A DNA stretch of 64,000 bases from Bog-473 sp052140165 (GTDB lineage Bacteria > Actinomycetota > Acidimicrobiia > Acidimicrobiales > RAAP-2): NCBI GenBank assembly GCA_052140165.1, contig JBKQUM010000161.1:1-64000 (forward strand). Reading direction: 5' to 3'. Within the stretch, counting starts at the first letter, position 1. The number at the start of each line of letters is the position of its first letter. The translations under genes were made by a program, and so were the position numbers. The notes below the pieces were generated by a model. The model did not search any database. It saw only the letters and a list, made by a program, of their open reading frames with translations, and was not told the origin of the DNA. Positions 31,494-38,580 of this stretch are shown here, one piece after another.

Positions 31494-33303
31494 GCTCCTC
31501 GTCGTCGCGTTCCTGGGCGGGCTGATCACGGGGCTGTCGCCCTGCATCGTCCCGGTGATCCCGGTCGTGATGGCCGGCGGCGCCACGGACTCGAACAAGG
31601 CGCGTCCCTACGTCATCATTGCCGGCCTGGTCGTGAGCTTCAGCCTCTCGGTCCTCTTCGCCACCTCGGTCCTCAGCTTCCTCCACCTCCCCGACGACCT
31701 CTTGTTCTGGCTGGGTGTCGCCATGCTGGGTCTGCTGTCGATCGGGCTGTTGATCCCGAGGATCGGTGAGGTCATCGAGCGCCCCTTCGCCAGGCTCGGG
31801 TCCTCGCGGTACGCCACCGAGGGAGGGGGGTTCGTGCTCGGACTCAGCCTCGGCCTCGTCTTCGTCCCCTGCGCGGGACCTGTCCTCACGGCCATTTCGG
31901 TGGCGGCCGCCCACCACCGGGTAGGCGCGACGTCGTTGTTCGTGACCCTGGCGTACGCGTTGGGCGTCACCGTTCCCCTGCTGGTGCTGGCGGTGGTGGC
32001 CCAGCGAGCGACAACATCGTGGTCCTCGTTGCGCAGCCACCTGCCCACGGTGCGCAAGGTCGCCGGTGTCGTGCTCGGCGTCACGACGCTGGCGATCGCC
32101 TTCAACTGGCTCGGTGCCCTGCAGCGGGACGTCCCCGGGTACACCACGGCGCTCGAGGACCACATCGAGTCCACCGGCTCGGCCTGCACGCAGCTCCGGC
32201 AACTGAGCGGCGAACACCAGAACCAGTTCGCCGCCGCCAATGCGCGCCTGGAAGGGACAAAGGCGACGTGCGCCGCGACCGACACCGGCAACTCCGTGAG
32301 CGGGCACCTGGCCGCCGGGACGACGACGACCACCACGAAGCCGCGCCCGGCGACCGGCGGGACGCAGAAGCCGCCCGTGTTCATGGCCAGCAAGACCAAC
32401 CTGCCGAACCTCGGGCGGGCCCCGAACTTCACCGGCATCACAGCCTGGTTCAACACGCCGGGCAACCAGCCGCTGAGTCTCAGCGCGCTGCGCGGCAAAG
32501 TGGTGCTGATCGACTTCTGGACCTACTCGTGCATCAACTGCCAGCGCGCACTGCCCCACGTGGAGGGCTGGTACAACGACTACAAGAAGGACGGCCTCGT
32601 GGTCGTGGGGGTGTCCGCGCCCGAGTTCGCGTTCGAACACGTGGTGTCCAACGTGGAGAGCGCCGCCGGGAGTCTCGGCATCGACTACCCGGTCGCCGTC
32701 GACGACAACCTGGCCACCTGGACGGCGTACAACAACGAGTACTGGCCGGCCGAGTACCTCATCGACCCGACGGGCGTCGTGCGCGCCTACGACTTCGGTG
32801 AGGGCGGTTACGGCACCATGGAGAGCAACATCCGGATGCTGCTCTCCGCGAACGGGGTCACCGATCTGCCGCCCCGCACGGATGTCCCGGACAAGACACC
32901 CACCAGCGGCGCCATCACGCCCGAGAGCTACGTCGGCTACAGCCGCCTGAGCAACGAGGTGGGCTCGGCCGTCATCCCGGACAAGACGGCCGTGTACCAC
33001 CCGCCGTCAACGATCGCGTCCAACAGCCTCGCCTTCGGCGGGACATGGACGGTGCACAGCGAGGAGGCGACGGCCGGCTCCGATGCGACGCTCGGCCTCC
33101 AGTTCACCGCCGACGACGTCTACCTGGTGATGGGCGGGCACGGCACGGTCGGGGTGTCCGACAACGGCCGTCACCTGACCACGCTCTCAATCACCGGGAT
33201 ACCGAAGCTCTACACGTTGCTCTCGGGCGGAGCGCTGCAAACGGGGGTGCTGACACTGACGGTGTCTCCCGGCGTCGAGGCGTACGACTTCACGTTCGGG
33301 TAG
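31486..33303 (+). CDS. dipZ: DipZ-like CcdA-thioredoxin fusion
   Basis: This 605-residue protein fuses three modules. Residues 1-215 are a CcdA/DsbD-like membrane domain with conserved cysteines in GLSPCIVPVIPVV (about 20) and FVPCAGPVLTAI (about 127). A cysteine-containing, Thr-rich linker (about 220-300) leads to a TlpA-type thioredoxin domain (about 305-440) with WTYSCINCQRALPH carrying the redox CxxC. The last 150 residues are beta-rich, as in mycobacterial DipZ, where they form a carbohydrate-binding-like fold. The protein should pass reducing equivalents across the membrane to extracytoplasmic thiols. The start ATG 31486 is the only one that begins at the conserved first helix. It converges on no gene and precedes csbD. 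Confidence 0.85.
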   Translation: MGELLVVAFLGGLITGLSPCIVPVIPVVMAGGATDSNKARPYVIIAGLVVSFSLSVLFATSVLSFLHLPDDLLFWLGVAMLGLLSIGLLIPRIGEVIERPFARLGSSRYATEGGGFVLGLSLGLVFVPCAGPVLTAISVAAAHHRVGATSLFVTLAYALGVTVPLLVLAVVAQRATTSWSSLRSHLPTVRKVAGVVLGVTTLAIAFNWLGALQRDVPGYTTALEDHIESTGSACTQLRQLSGEHQNQFAAANARLEGTKATCAATDTGNSVSGHLAAGTTTTTTKPRPATGGTQKPPVFMASKTNLPNLGRAPNFTGITAWFNTPGNQPLSLSALRGKVVLIDFWTYSCINCQRALPHVEGWYNDYKKDGLVVVGVSAPEFAFEHVVSNVESAAGSLGIDYPVAVDDNLATWTAYNNEYWPAEYLIDPTGVVRAYDFGEGGYGTMESNIRMLLSANGVTDLPPRTDVPDKTPTSGAITPESYVGYSRLSNEVGSAVIPDKTAVYHPPSTIASNSLAFGGTWTVHSEEATAGSDATLGLQFTADDVYLVMGGHGTVGVSDNGRHLTTLSITGIPKLYTLLSGGALQTGVLTLTVSPGVEAYDFTFG

Positions 33304-33330
33304 CGGCCGGCATCGGCGCGCCCTTCCTCC

Positions 33331-33355
33331 GAGTGACCCGGGCCCGTTGGGGTAT
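33331..33355 (+). promoter_or_regulatory. Possible SigF-type promoter before csbD
   Basis: GGGTAT at 33350-33355 is an exact SigF/SigB-type -10, 31 nt before the csbD start. The expected -35 position, 15 nt upstream, reads GAGT at 33331-33334, matching GTTT in only two of four bases. csbD-type genes are SigB-dependent in Bacillus, which gives the weak site context. Confidence 0.3.
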
Positions 33356-33386
33356 GGAACGCGGACCGACCAAAGAGGGGACGACC

Positions 33387-33581
33387 ATGGCGCTCGAGGA
33401 CAGGGCGAAGAACACGGCCGAGACGGCGCGCGGGAAGGCGAAGGACGTGATCGGCCGCGTGACCGACGACACGGACCTGGAAGCGGAAGGCAAGGTCGAG
33501 CAGGTCGCCGGCCATCTGAAGCAGGCCGGCGAGAAGGTGAAGGACGCCGTGCACAGCGTCGAGCACAAGACTCAGAAGTAG
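33387..33581 (+). CDS. csbD: CsbD-family stress protein
   Basis: This 64-residue, highly charged helical protein contains RAKNTAETARGKAKDVIGRV and LEAEGKVEQVAGHLKQAGEK, the two repeats of the CsbD family (a Gly-Lys-x-Lys-x-x-x-Gly pattern). CsbD proteins accumulate in general stress; their biochemical role is not established. GAGGGGA precedes the ATG at 33387. The last 10 bases overlap the end of the convergent phosphotransferase gene. The SigF-like -10 upstream would link it to the sigF locus at 19724-21242. Confidence 0.9.
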   Translation: MALEDRAKNTAETARGKAKDVIGRVTDDTDLEAEGKVEQVAGHLKQAGEKVKDAVHSVEHKTQK

Positions 33582-34480
33582 CCCTCGGCGCGGCAACGCT
33601 CCACCTCGGAGAGCCAGAACTCGACCTCGCTGTCGGCGCCGCGCCGTATCGGCCAGTCCAGGAAGCGGACGAAGAGATGGCCCAGGTACGCCTTGCGCCG
33701 GATGGCCGGCAGCGGGTCGAGGGCGGCCTCACGGAGCCGGCGGCGCACGTCCGGGCTGCAGCCGTAGGCGGCACTGGCGACCGCCAGCATGACCAGGTCG
33801 AACGCAGCGTCGCCCACCGCGCAGAAGTCCGTGTCGATCACCGCGGAGACTGTGTCGCCGGCGATGAGCAGGTTGCCCGGGTGCAGGTCCCAGTGCACCA
33901 GGTCCTCACCCTCGAGCTCAGCCGGCACCACGGTCGAGGCGAACGCTTCGACTTCACGGACCAGCTCCGAGGTGCGTGCGTCGTAGCGGCGCAACGACGC
34001 GTGGTCGCAGTAGCCGTGGCCGCCCCGCGCCAAGGTCTCGATCAGCCGCTCGGCCCAGGGCCCAGAGCTGCGCCCGCCACCCAGGCCGAGGCGGGCATCG
34101 TGAAGGCGAAGGAGGTCATCGACGATGGACGGGGTCAGGACTGTGGCCGCGTCGCCTGTCATGAACTCCTGGAGCACGAGGAGGCACCCGTCTGCCTGCA
34201 GCGCGCGCTGGCGCGGCACCGGCCAGACGGCGCGGGTGCGCAGGAGGTTGGCCAGCACGACCCCCTCGCGGCGCAACTCCGCCGCCTCGGCCCGCGTTTC
34301 CCATTTCAGGACGAACCGCTCGTCCCGGGGCACGCACCTCACCTCGTGCGCCCCGGTTTCACCGCCAGTCAGACGCCGGACTAGGACGTACCGGTCGCCC
34401 GTGGCCTCCCGCAGCAACTCCACCGCTCGCTCGGCGTCGATGGGCTCGTTCGCGTCCGCTCCCATCGCGTCCGTTGCCAT
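33572..34480 (-). CDS. APH/choline kinase-like phosphotransferase
   Basis: This 302-residue protein has the aminoglycoside phosphotransferase fold. VRRLTGGETGAHEVRC and FVLKWETRAEAAELRRE provide the nucleotide-binding lobe (Lys in the second), LVHWDLHPGNLLI carries the catalytic Asp and the Asn (about 205), and AVIDTDFCAVGDAAFDLV carries the metal-binding Asp. The family phosphorylates aminoglycosides, choline, homoserine or macrolides; this member cannot be assigned. ATG 34480 is the first start after the upstream acyl-CoA synthetase stop; ATG 34465 is an alternative. The gene converges with csbD, with a 10-bp overlap. Confidence 0.8.
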   Translation of the reverse strand: MATDAMGADANEPIDAERAVELLREATGDRYVLVRRLTGGETGAHEVRCVPRDERFVLKWETRAEAAELRREGVVLANLLRTRAVWPVPRQRALQADGCLLVLQEFMTGDAATVLTPSIVDDLLRLHDARLGLGGGRSSGPWAERLIETLARGGHGYCDHASLRRYDARTSELVREVEAFASTVVPAELEGEDLVHWDLHPGNLLIAGDTVSAVIDTDFCAVGDAAFDLVMLAVASAAYGCSPDVRRRLREAALDPLPAIRRKAYLGHLFVRFLDWPIRRGADSEVEFWLSEVERCRAEGYF

Positions 34481-34484
34481 GGTG

Positions 34485-36095
34485 TCAGTTGATCGACCGC
34501 TCGTTGCCAGACCAGTACGGAGCCCGCAGCTCACGCTTGAGGATCTTGCCCGAGGGGTTGCGCGGGAGGGCAGCGACGACCTCGACCGAGGTCGGGCATT
34601 TGTAGTGCGCCAGGTGCCGGCGGCAGTGCTCGACGACGCCCTCCTCGTCAAGTGCGGCGCCCGGCGCCAGCACGACGATCGCCTTCACCGTCTCGCCCCA
34701 CTTCTCGTCGGGCACGCCGATCACCGCGGCGTCGACGACGTCCGGGTGGGAGAGCAGGACGTTCTCGACCTCGGCCGGGTAGATGTTCTCGCCGCCGCTC
34801 ACCACCATGTCCTTGATCCGGTCGTGCAGGTACAGGTAACCCTCGTCGTCGAAGTAGCCGGCGTCCCCAGTGCGCAGCCAGCCGTCCGGATCGATGGTCC
34901 CAGCCGTCTCGTCCGGCTTCCCCCAGTACCCGGCCATGTTGTAGGCAGAGCGAGTCCAGACCTCCCCGACCCCGCCGACGCCGGCGTCCTTGCCCGTGTC
35001 GGGATCGACCACCCGAAGCTCCACCGACTCGTGCGGCTTGCCGGCGGAGCGTAAGAGGCCGCGCCGCGGCCCGTCGGGGTCGTGGTCCTCGAATGGCAAC
35101 GCCGTGATGGCACCGGTCGTCTCGGTCATCCCGTAGACCTGGCAGAAGGCACAGCCGAAGGTCGTGATGCACTTGACGAGGACGTCCTCGGAGATGGGGG
35201 ACGCGCCGTAGAAGATCAGGCGCAGGCTGGACAGATCGGTCGTGCTGAGCGCGGGCGTCCCCAACAGCATCATGAGGACGGCGGGGACCACGAACATCTC
35301 GGTGATGCGCTCGGCGGCGACCAGCTGCAGCAGCGCGGCCGGGTCGACGTCGCGCAAGATGATGGAACGGCCGCCCCGCGACATGGCACAGAGCGCCCAG
35401 CCGGACCCGCCGATGTGGAACAGCGGCATCGCCACCAGGCTGACGGTGTCGTCCGAGATGCGGAAGGTCCTTTCCGCCTCCGAGATCGCCGTCGACAGGT
35501 TGGCGTTGGTCAGCATGACGCCCTTGGGCAGCCCGGTGGTTCCCGACGTGTAGAGCTGCATGCTCACCTCGTCGGATGGACCCACGTGCCCGGGGTCCTC
35601 GCAGGCGCAGCCCTCCACCCAGGTGTCGAACGGGACGGCACGCGGGTCTGGGCACGGAGCCGCGTCGGCATCCCCGACGACGACGATCCGGCGCACCGCG
35701 GGCAAGCCGCTCGGCATGTCCGCCAGAGCAGAGAGATAGTCGGCGTGGATGGCCAGCACGGGAGCGCCGGAGTCGTCGATGATGGCTCCCATCTCCGGCG
35801 CGGCGAGCCGCCAATTGACGGCCACGTTCACGGCACCGATCAACGACCCGCCGAAGAGAAAGTCGAAGTACGCGATGCCGTTGCGATCGAGGAAGGCGAT
35901 GCGGTCCCCGACGCCGAGGCCGTCGCGCGCAGCTGCCTGCGCCACGCGGCACGCGACGTCGAATTCCTCGCTCCAGGTGCGTCGCTCACGACCGAGCACG
36001 AGCATCTCGTGGTCGGGCTGCAGGCGCGACAGGTGCCTGATCAGGCCCGCCACCGTGTAGCGGTCTTGTTCGGTGACGGTGACGCTCCCTGGCAC
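34485..36095 (-). CDS. Acyl-CoA synthetase (AMP-forming)
   Basis: This 536-residue enzyme activates a carboxylic acid with ATP and CoA. Motifs of the ANL family occur in order: YTSGTTGLPKGVML (P-loop, about 175), YGMTETTGAIT (about 325), GWLRTGDAGYFDDEG (about 415), KDMVVSGGENIYPAEVE (hinge) and PRNPSGKILKRELR (catalytic Lys, near the C-terminus). The length and motif spacing match long- or medium-chain fatty acid CoA ligases. GTG 36095 is chosen because GAGGAGG lies about 6 nt upstream; a longer frame from 36110 would run through that site. The phosphotransferase gene follows 4 nt after the stop, suggesting co-transcription. The acyl chain cannot be read. Confidence 0.9.
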   Translation of the reverse strand: MPGSVTVTEQDRYTVAGLIRHLSRLQPDHEMLVLGRERRTWSEEFDVACRVAQAAARDGLGVGDRIAFLDRNGIAYFDFLFGGSLIGAVNVAVNWRLAAPEMGAIIDDSGAPVLAIHADYLSALADMPSGLPAVRRIVVVGDADAAPCPDPRAVPFDTWVEGCACEDPGHVGPSDEVSMQLYTSGTTGLPKGVMLTNANLSTAISEAERTFRISDDTVSLVAMPLFHIGGSGWALCAMSRGGRSIILRDVDPAALLQLVAAERITEMFVVPAVLMMLLGTPALSTTDLSSLRLIFYGASPISEDVLVKCITTFGCAFCQVYGMTETTGAITALPFEDHDPDGPRRGLLRSAGKPHESVELRVVDPDTGKDAGVGGVGEVWTRSAYNMAGYWGKPDETAGTIDPDGWLRTGDAGYFDDEGYLYLHDRIKDMVVSGGENIYPAEVENVLLSHPDVVDAAVIGVPDEKWGETVKAIVVLAPGAALDEEGVVEHCRRHLAHYKCPTSVEVVAALPRNPSGKILKRELRAPYWSGNERSIN

Positions 36096-36233
36096 GTGTG
36101 ACCTCCTCACTGGGCCGTCTCGGGACCGGACCCTACGCAGCGCCGGACAGGGCCCGCACGGGTCTGAGAGGCCGGCGGGACGTCTTTCGGCGTCAACCGT
36201 TGGTACTGGTCAGGAGCCTTTTTGAGAAATTGA

Positions 36234-36249
36234 GAGCATTTTTATGCTC
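36234..36249. repeat. AT-rich hairpin
   Basis: GAGCAT (36234-36239), a TTTT loop and ATGCTC (36244-36249) form a perfect 6-bp stem, followed on the plus strand by a T-rich run. It could end a transcript entering from the left or be part of the promoter region; the neighbouring acyl-CoA synthetase gene reads the other way. Confidence 0.35.
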
Positions 36250-36287
36250 GTTTATTTGCTCAAATGCGGGCGCTTGACCTGGGACTT

Positions 36288-36303
36288 TGTGATCTGGATC
36301 ACA
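36288..36303. promoter_or_regulatory. Perfect CRP/GlxR-type site
   Basis: TGTGA (36288-36292), six bases and TCACA (36299-36303) exactly match the CRP-family consensus TGTGA-N6-TCACA. It lies in the AT-rich part of the region, 407 bp before the GTG of the first muralytic gene, with TATAAC 11 bp downstream. In Mycobacterium tuberculosis the CRP homologue controls rpfA, so a cAMP-linked control of this pair is plausible. No CRP gene is in the window. Confidence 0.55.
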
Positions 36304-36522
36304 TAATCCTCCAATATAACCCCAGCTCAGGATGCCAATTCAGGGACGATCACGGGTTTCGTAATGCTCCTGCTACATTGCCCAGCGCAAAAACAGTTCG
36401 GCCTTTCGGATGCATGCCACGAGCAGACTTCCGGCTGCATAGACGAAGCAGATGGCCGATCGGATCTGTTCAGACCGACCAAAGGTCTCCGCGCTCCTGT
36501 CCACAGGCGCTCCGGAGGCCAA

Positions 36523-36710
36523 CGAATCGAGGACGTCACCCAGAACACCCAAGGGGCTGTACACAACCGGCCGCACACCCTGCGGCGAAATGCCAGAACG
36601 GACGACGCCTTCCCGCTCGCCGTTCGGGGCGCGAATGCACTGGCCGGAGCCCGCCTACACCAATCAGAGCCAGGCGTGCGCCCAGCGCGCGCCCGACGAA
36701 GGGAGGTGCC
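36523..36710 (+). promoter_or_regulatory. Structured 5' leader, copy A
   Basis: A 188-nt leader directly before the muralytic gene at 36711. It is repeated nearly exactly before the next gene (37401-37588). Visible pairings: CCGCA/TGCGG with loop CACCC, GAACGG/CCGTTC, an outer CCGGCC/GGCCGG, and a terminal hairpin GGCGTGCGC (36673-36681) with GCGCGCGCC (36685-36693), a 9-bp stem with one U-G pair and a CCA loop. The terminal hairpin ends 7 nt before the GGGAGG Shine-Dalgarno. The copies differ in the terminal stem but keep it paired. I could not match it to the c-di-AMP (ydaO) riboswitch core or another familiar class by eye. Confidence 0.6.
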
Positions 36711-37361
36711 GTGCGGATCCGCATTGCACTCGCGACGGCGGTGGCCGTCATTGCCATACCTGCAGTTCTTCTCACGTTGTTCAGCAGTACCCCGGCCGCT
36801 TCGGCGCGGGTGGCCCGACACGAAGCGGTCAGCCAGCGCAGGGCGGTCAAGATCGACTCGAAGCTGATGTCGTTCGCCCAAGCCGAAAAGGTCGCGAAGC
36901 TGGCGACCTACTCCAACGCCGTGGCCGCCCAACAGCAGTCCACGTACCTCAAGGACGTCGCTTTTCTCACGTACCTCAAGGACGTGAGCTTCATGAAGGC
37001 GGTCGCGTTGCAGCAGCAGCAGGCAGCGCAGCAAGCAGCCGCCCAGCAGGCAGCGGCCCGCCCGGCTCCTGCGCCGGCTGCGGCGCCGGCTCCCCCCCCG
37101 CCTCCGGCTGCGGGTGTATCGGATGCCACCAGCACCGACACGGCGGACTGGGCCTGCATCCGACAACACGAGTCCGGTGGCGACTACAGCGCAGGCGACG
37201 GCGGCGCGTACCAGTTCGAATTCGGGACGTGGACAGCGCTGACCGGGCTGCCCTCCCCCGCGGAGGACTATCCGCCGGCGGTACAGGATGCCGCAGCGCT
37301 GAAGCTGTTCTCGCAGCGCGGCTGGGAGCCCTGGACCACGCGGTACGTCTGCGGGCTGTGA
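36711..37361 (+). CDS. Secreted transglycosylase-like (Rpf-related) protein 1
   Basis: This 216-residue protein has a short basic start (VRIRIAL), a hydrophobic signal segment (about residues 8-26) and an Ala-Ser-Ala cleavage region. An alpha-helical part with a 9-residue duplication (TYLKDVAFL then TYLKDVSFM) leads to a Gln/Ala- and Pro-rich linker (about 103-135). The C-terminal 75 residues resemble the resuscitation-promoting factor/transglycosylase-like domain: ACIRQHESGGDYSA (catalytic Glu in HESGG), GGAYQFEFGTWTAL and a final Trp-Glu-Pro-Trp segment. It probably cleaves peptidoglycan outside the membrane. GGGAGG precedes the GTG at 36711. The second gene follows after 227 nt with the same kind of leader. 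Confidence 0.75.
   Translation: MRIRIALATAVAVIAIPAVLLTLFSSTPAASARVARHEAVSQRRAVKIDSKLMSFAQAEKVAKLATYSNAVAAQQQSTYLKDVAFLTYLKDVSFMKAVALQQQQAAQQAAAQQAAARPAPAPAAAPAPPPPPAAGVSDATSTDTADWACIRQHESGGDYSAGDGGAYQFEFGTWTALTGLPSPAEDYPPAVQDAAALKLFSQRGWEPWTTRYVCGL
36941..36985 (+). repeat. 27-bp tandem duplication within muralytic gene 1
   Basis: The same 18 bases occur at 36941-36958 and 36968-36985, giving a 27-bp period and an in-frame 9-residue repeat (TYLKDVAFL, TYLKDVSFM). The repeat lies between the signal peptide and the linker and has no counterpart in the second gene. Confidence 0.8.
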
Positions 37362-37400
37362 GAAATCGAGCGAGAGATGGGTCCCAGCGTGCCGGGACCC

Positions 37401-37588
37401 CGAATTGAGGACGACACCGAGCAACCACCCAAGAGGGCTGTACACAACCGGCCGCACACCCTGCGGCGAAAAGCCAGAACGGACGACGCCTTCCCGCTCT
37501 CCGTTCGGGGCGCGAATGCAATGGCCGGAGCCCGCCCACACCGAGCAGAGCCTGGCGCGAGCTCTCGCGCCCGACGAAGGGAGGTGCC
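37401..37588 (+). promoter_or_regulatory. Structured 5' leader, copy B
   Basis: Second 188-nt copy, starting 40 nt after the stop of the first muralytic gene and ending at the GTG of the second. About 110 nt upstream of the terminal hairpin are almost identical to copy A (a handful of substitutions and one 3-nt gain). The terminal hairpin is GGCGCGAG (37554-37561) with CTCGCGCC (37564-37571). At the seventh pair A-U here replaces C-G in copy A, and at the fifth pair C-G replaces U-G, so pairing survives sequence change. The Shine-Dalgarno and start codon context are identical in both copies. Confidence 0.6.
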
Positions 37589-38101
37589 GTGCGGATCCGC
37601 ATTGCACTCACGACGGCGGTGGCCGTCATTGTTGTAGCCGTTTCAGCTGTACTCATGTCGCTGTTGAGCAGCGACACCGCCTGGGCACAGGCGACCCGCC
37701 ACCAGGCGGCCAACTCCCCCCAGGGTGCCGACACGCACCATGCCGTGCGCATCAACGACACGTTGATGTCCTACTCCCAGGCACGCCAGGTCGCCAGGAT
37801 GGTGACCTACTCCGACGCAGTCCAGGCAGCCCAGCAGACCACCGCCTTCTTCAAGGCCCTTGCCTTCTTCCAGGCGGTCGCTGCCCAGGAGAACACCATG
37901 CCGGCCGCATGGTTGGCGACGGCCGTCTGCGAGGAGGGGGGTCGCAACGACCCGTATGCCGGCTACTTCGGGATCCTCGAGTGGCACGACTTCGACGGCT
38001 ACCCGACCGCAGGCAGCGCGCCGCTGTCGGTACAGCTGGCCTGGGAGGCGCGGTACGTCGGAGGACCGCCCGACGCACCGGGGCAGTGCCACAGCTACTG
38101 A
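37589..38101 (+). CDS. Secreted transglycosylase-like (Rpf-related) protein 2
   Basis: This 170-residue protein shares the first 13 residues or so with the upstream gene product (basic start, then the hydrophobic signal segment) and a matching helical part (MSYSQARQVARMVTYSDAV against MSFAQAEKVAKLATYSNAV). It lacks the Gln/Pro linker. The C-terminal domain is different: WLATAVCEEGGRNDPYAGY, with an acidic pair where the first protein has HESGG, then GYPTAGSAPLSVQLAWEA and a final PGQCHSY. This is a variant of the lysozyme-like domain common in actinobacterial secreted proteins. Two cysteines could form a disulfide. Start GTG 37589 has GGGAGG ahead. The two genes look like an old tandem duplication with divergent catalytic ends. 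Confidence 0.7.
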   Translation: MRIRIALTTAVAVIVVAVSAVLMSLLSSDTAWAQATRHQAANSPQGADTHHAVRINDTLMSYSQARQVARMVTYSDAVQAAQQTTAFFKALAFFQAVAAQENTMPAAWLATAVCEEGGRNDPYAGYFGILEWHDFDGYPTAGSAPLSVQLAWEARYVGGPPDAPGQCHSY

Positions 38102-38116
38102 GGCTGCGGCAGTACG

Positions 38117-38135
38117 AGAGGCCCGTGCGGGCTCT
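38117..38135 (+). terminator. Hairpin after the second muralytic gene
   Basis: AGAG-GCCC at 38117-38124 pairs with GGGC-TCT at 38129-38135 (one bulged base, GTGC loop), 15 nt after the stop codon at 38101. No T-run follows. Placement between convergent genes supports a terminator role. Confidence 0.4.
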
Positions 38136-38147
38136 GACGCCCGCCCG

Positions 38148-38522
38148 CTACCCCGCTTCGAAGATGGCCGTCACCTGCGCCATGTCGAAGTAGTCCCGCC
38201 ATGCCGTGATCTTCCCGTCGCTGACGTGGAAGGCACCCATGACGGGCAGGGGTGCGGTCCTCCCCTTGATGGTGAACTTGTCCGTCCGCTCGGTGAGCAC
38301 GGTCGACCCGTCACTGGCCAGGTGGTGCACCTCGAACTCCAAGGCGTCGCACATCCCGACGAACATGCCGATGACCGCCATCGTGGCCTCTATCCCCTCG
38401 GCCGGCTCCATCGGGATGTTGTGGTAGACGACGTCGTCGGAGAAGAAGGCGCGCAGCACCTCGGGATCCCGCGTGCTCGCTGCGGCGCAGAAGTCACGGA
38501 CGACCTGTTCGGCACTGGGCAT
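38148..38522 (-). CDS. Limonene-1,2-epoxide hydrolase-like protein
   Basis: This 124-residue protein belongs to the SnoaL/limonene-1,2-epoxide hydrolase fold. VVYHNIPMEPAEG carries the Tyr and Asn expected to position water, TERTDKFTIKG carries the central Arg-x-Asp region, and GKITAWRDYFDMAQV the conserved Trp-Arg-Asp-Tyr segment with a second Asp. This set matches true epoxide hydrolases of the family better than generic SnoaL-like proteins. AGGAG lies 5 nt before the ATG at 38522; the frame opens earlier but without a signal. It converges on the second muralytic gene. The epoxide substrate is unknown. Confidence 0.75.
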   Translation of the reverse strand: MPSAEQVVRDFCAAASTRDPEVLRAFFSDDVVYHNIPMEPAEGIEATMAVIGMFVGMCDALEFEVHHLASDGSTVLTERTDKFTIKGRTAPLPVMGAFHVSDGKITAWRDYFDMAQVTAIFEAG

Positions 38523-38580
38523 TGTTCTCCTCTCTTCGCGCGGCAGCACACGCTAGCGAACCATCCGTCATGATGGAGGG

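Larger units (their letters stand above)
36096..36710. other. Long intergenic region before the muralytic gene pair
   Basis: About 615 bases without a credible coding gene. The left third (roughly 36190-36380) is markedly AT-richer than the rest of the window and holds a hairpin (36234-36249) and a perfect CRP-type palindrome (36288-36303). TTGACC at 36274-36279 and TATAAC at 36315-36320 are possible promoter elements but not correctly spaced as a pair. The right third (36523-36710) is the structured leader of the first muralytic gene. Open frames through the region have poor codon bias. Confidence 0.7.

Noticed and set aside
36523..37588. c-di-AMP (ydaO) riboswitch as the identity of the duplicated leaders
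   Set aside because: The expected conserved core segments with a run of G followed by ACCCA and a GGGGTGAA-type segment are not visible; kept as an unclassified structured leader.
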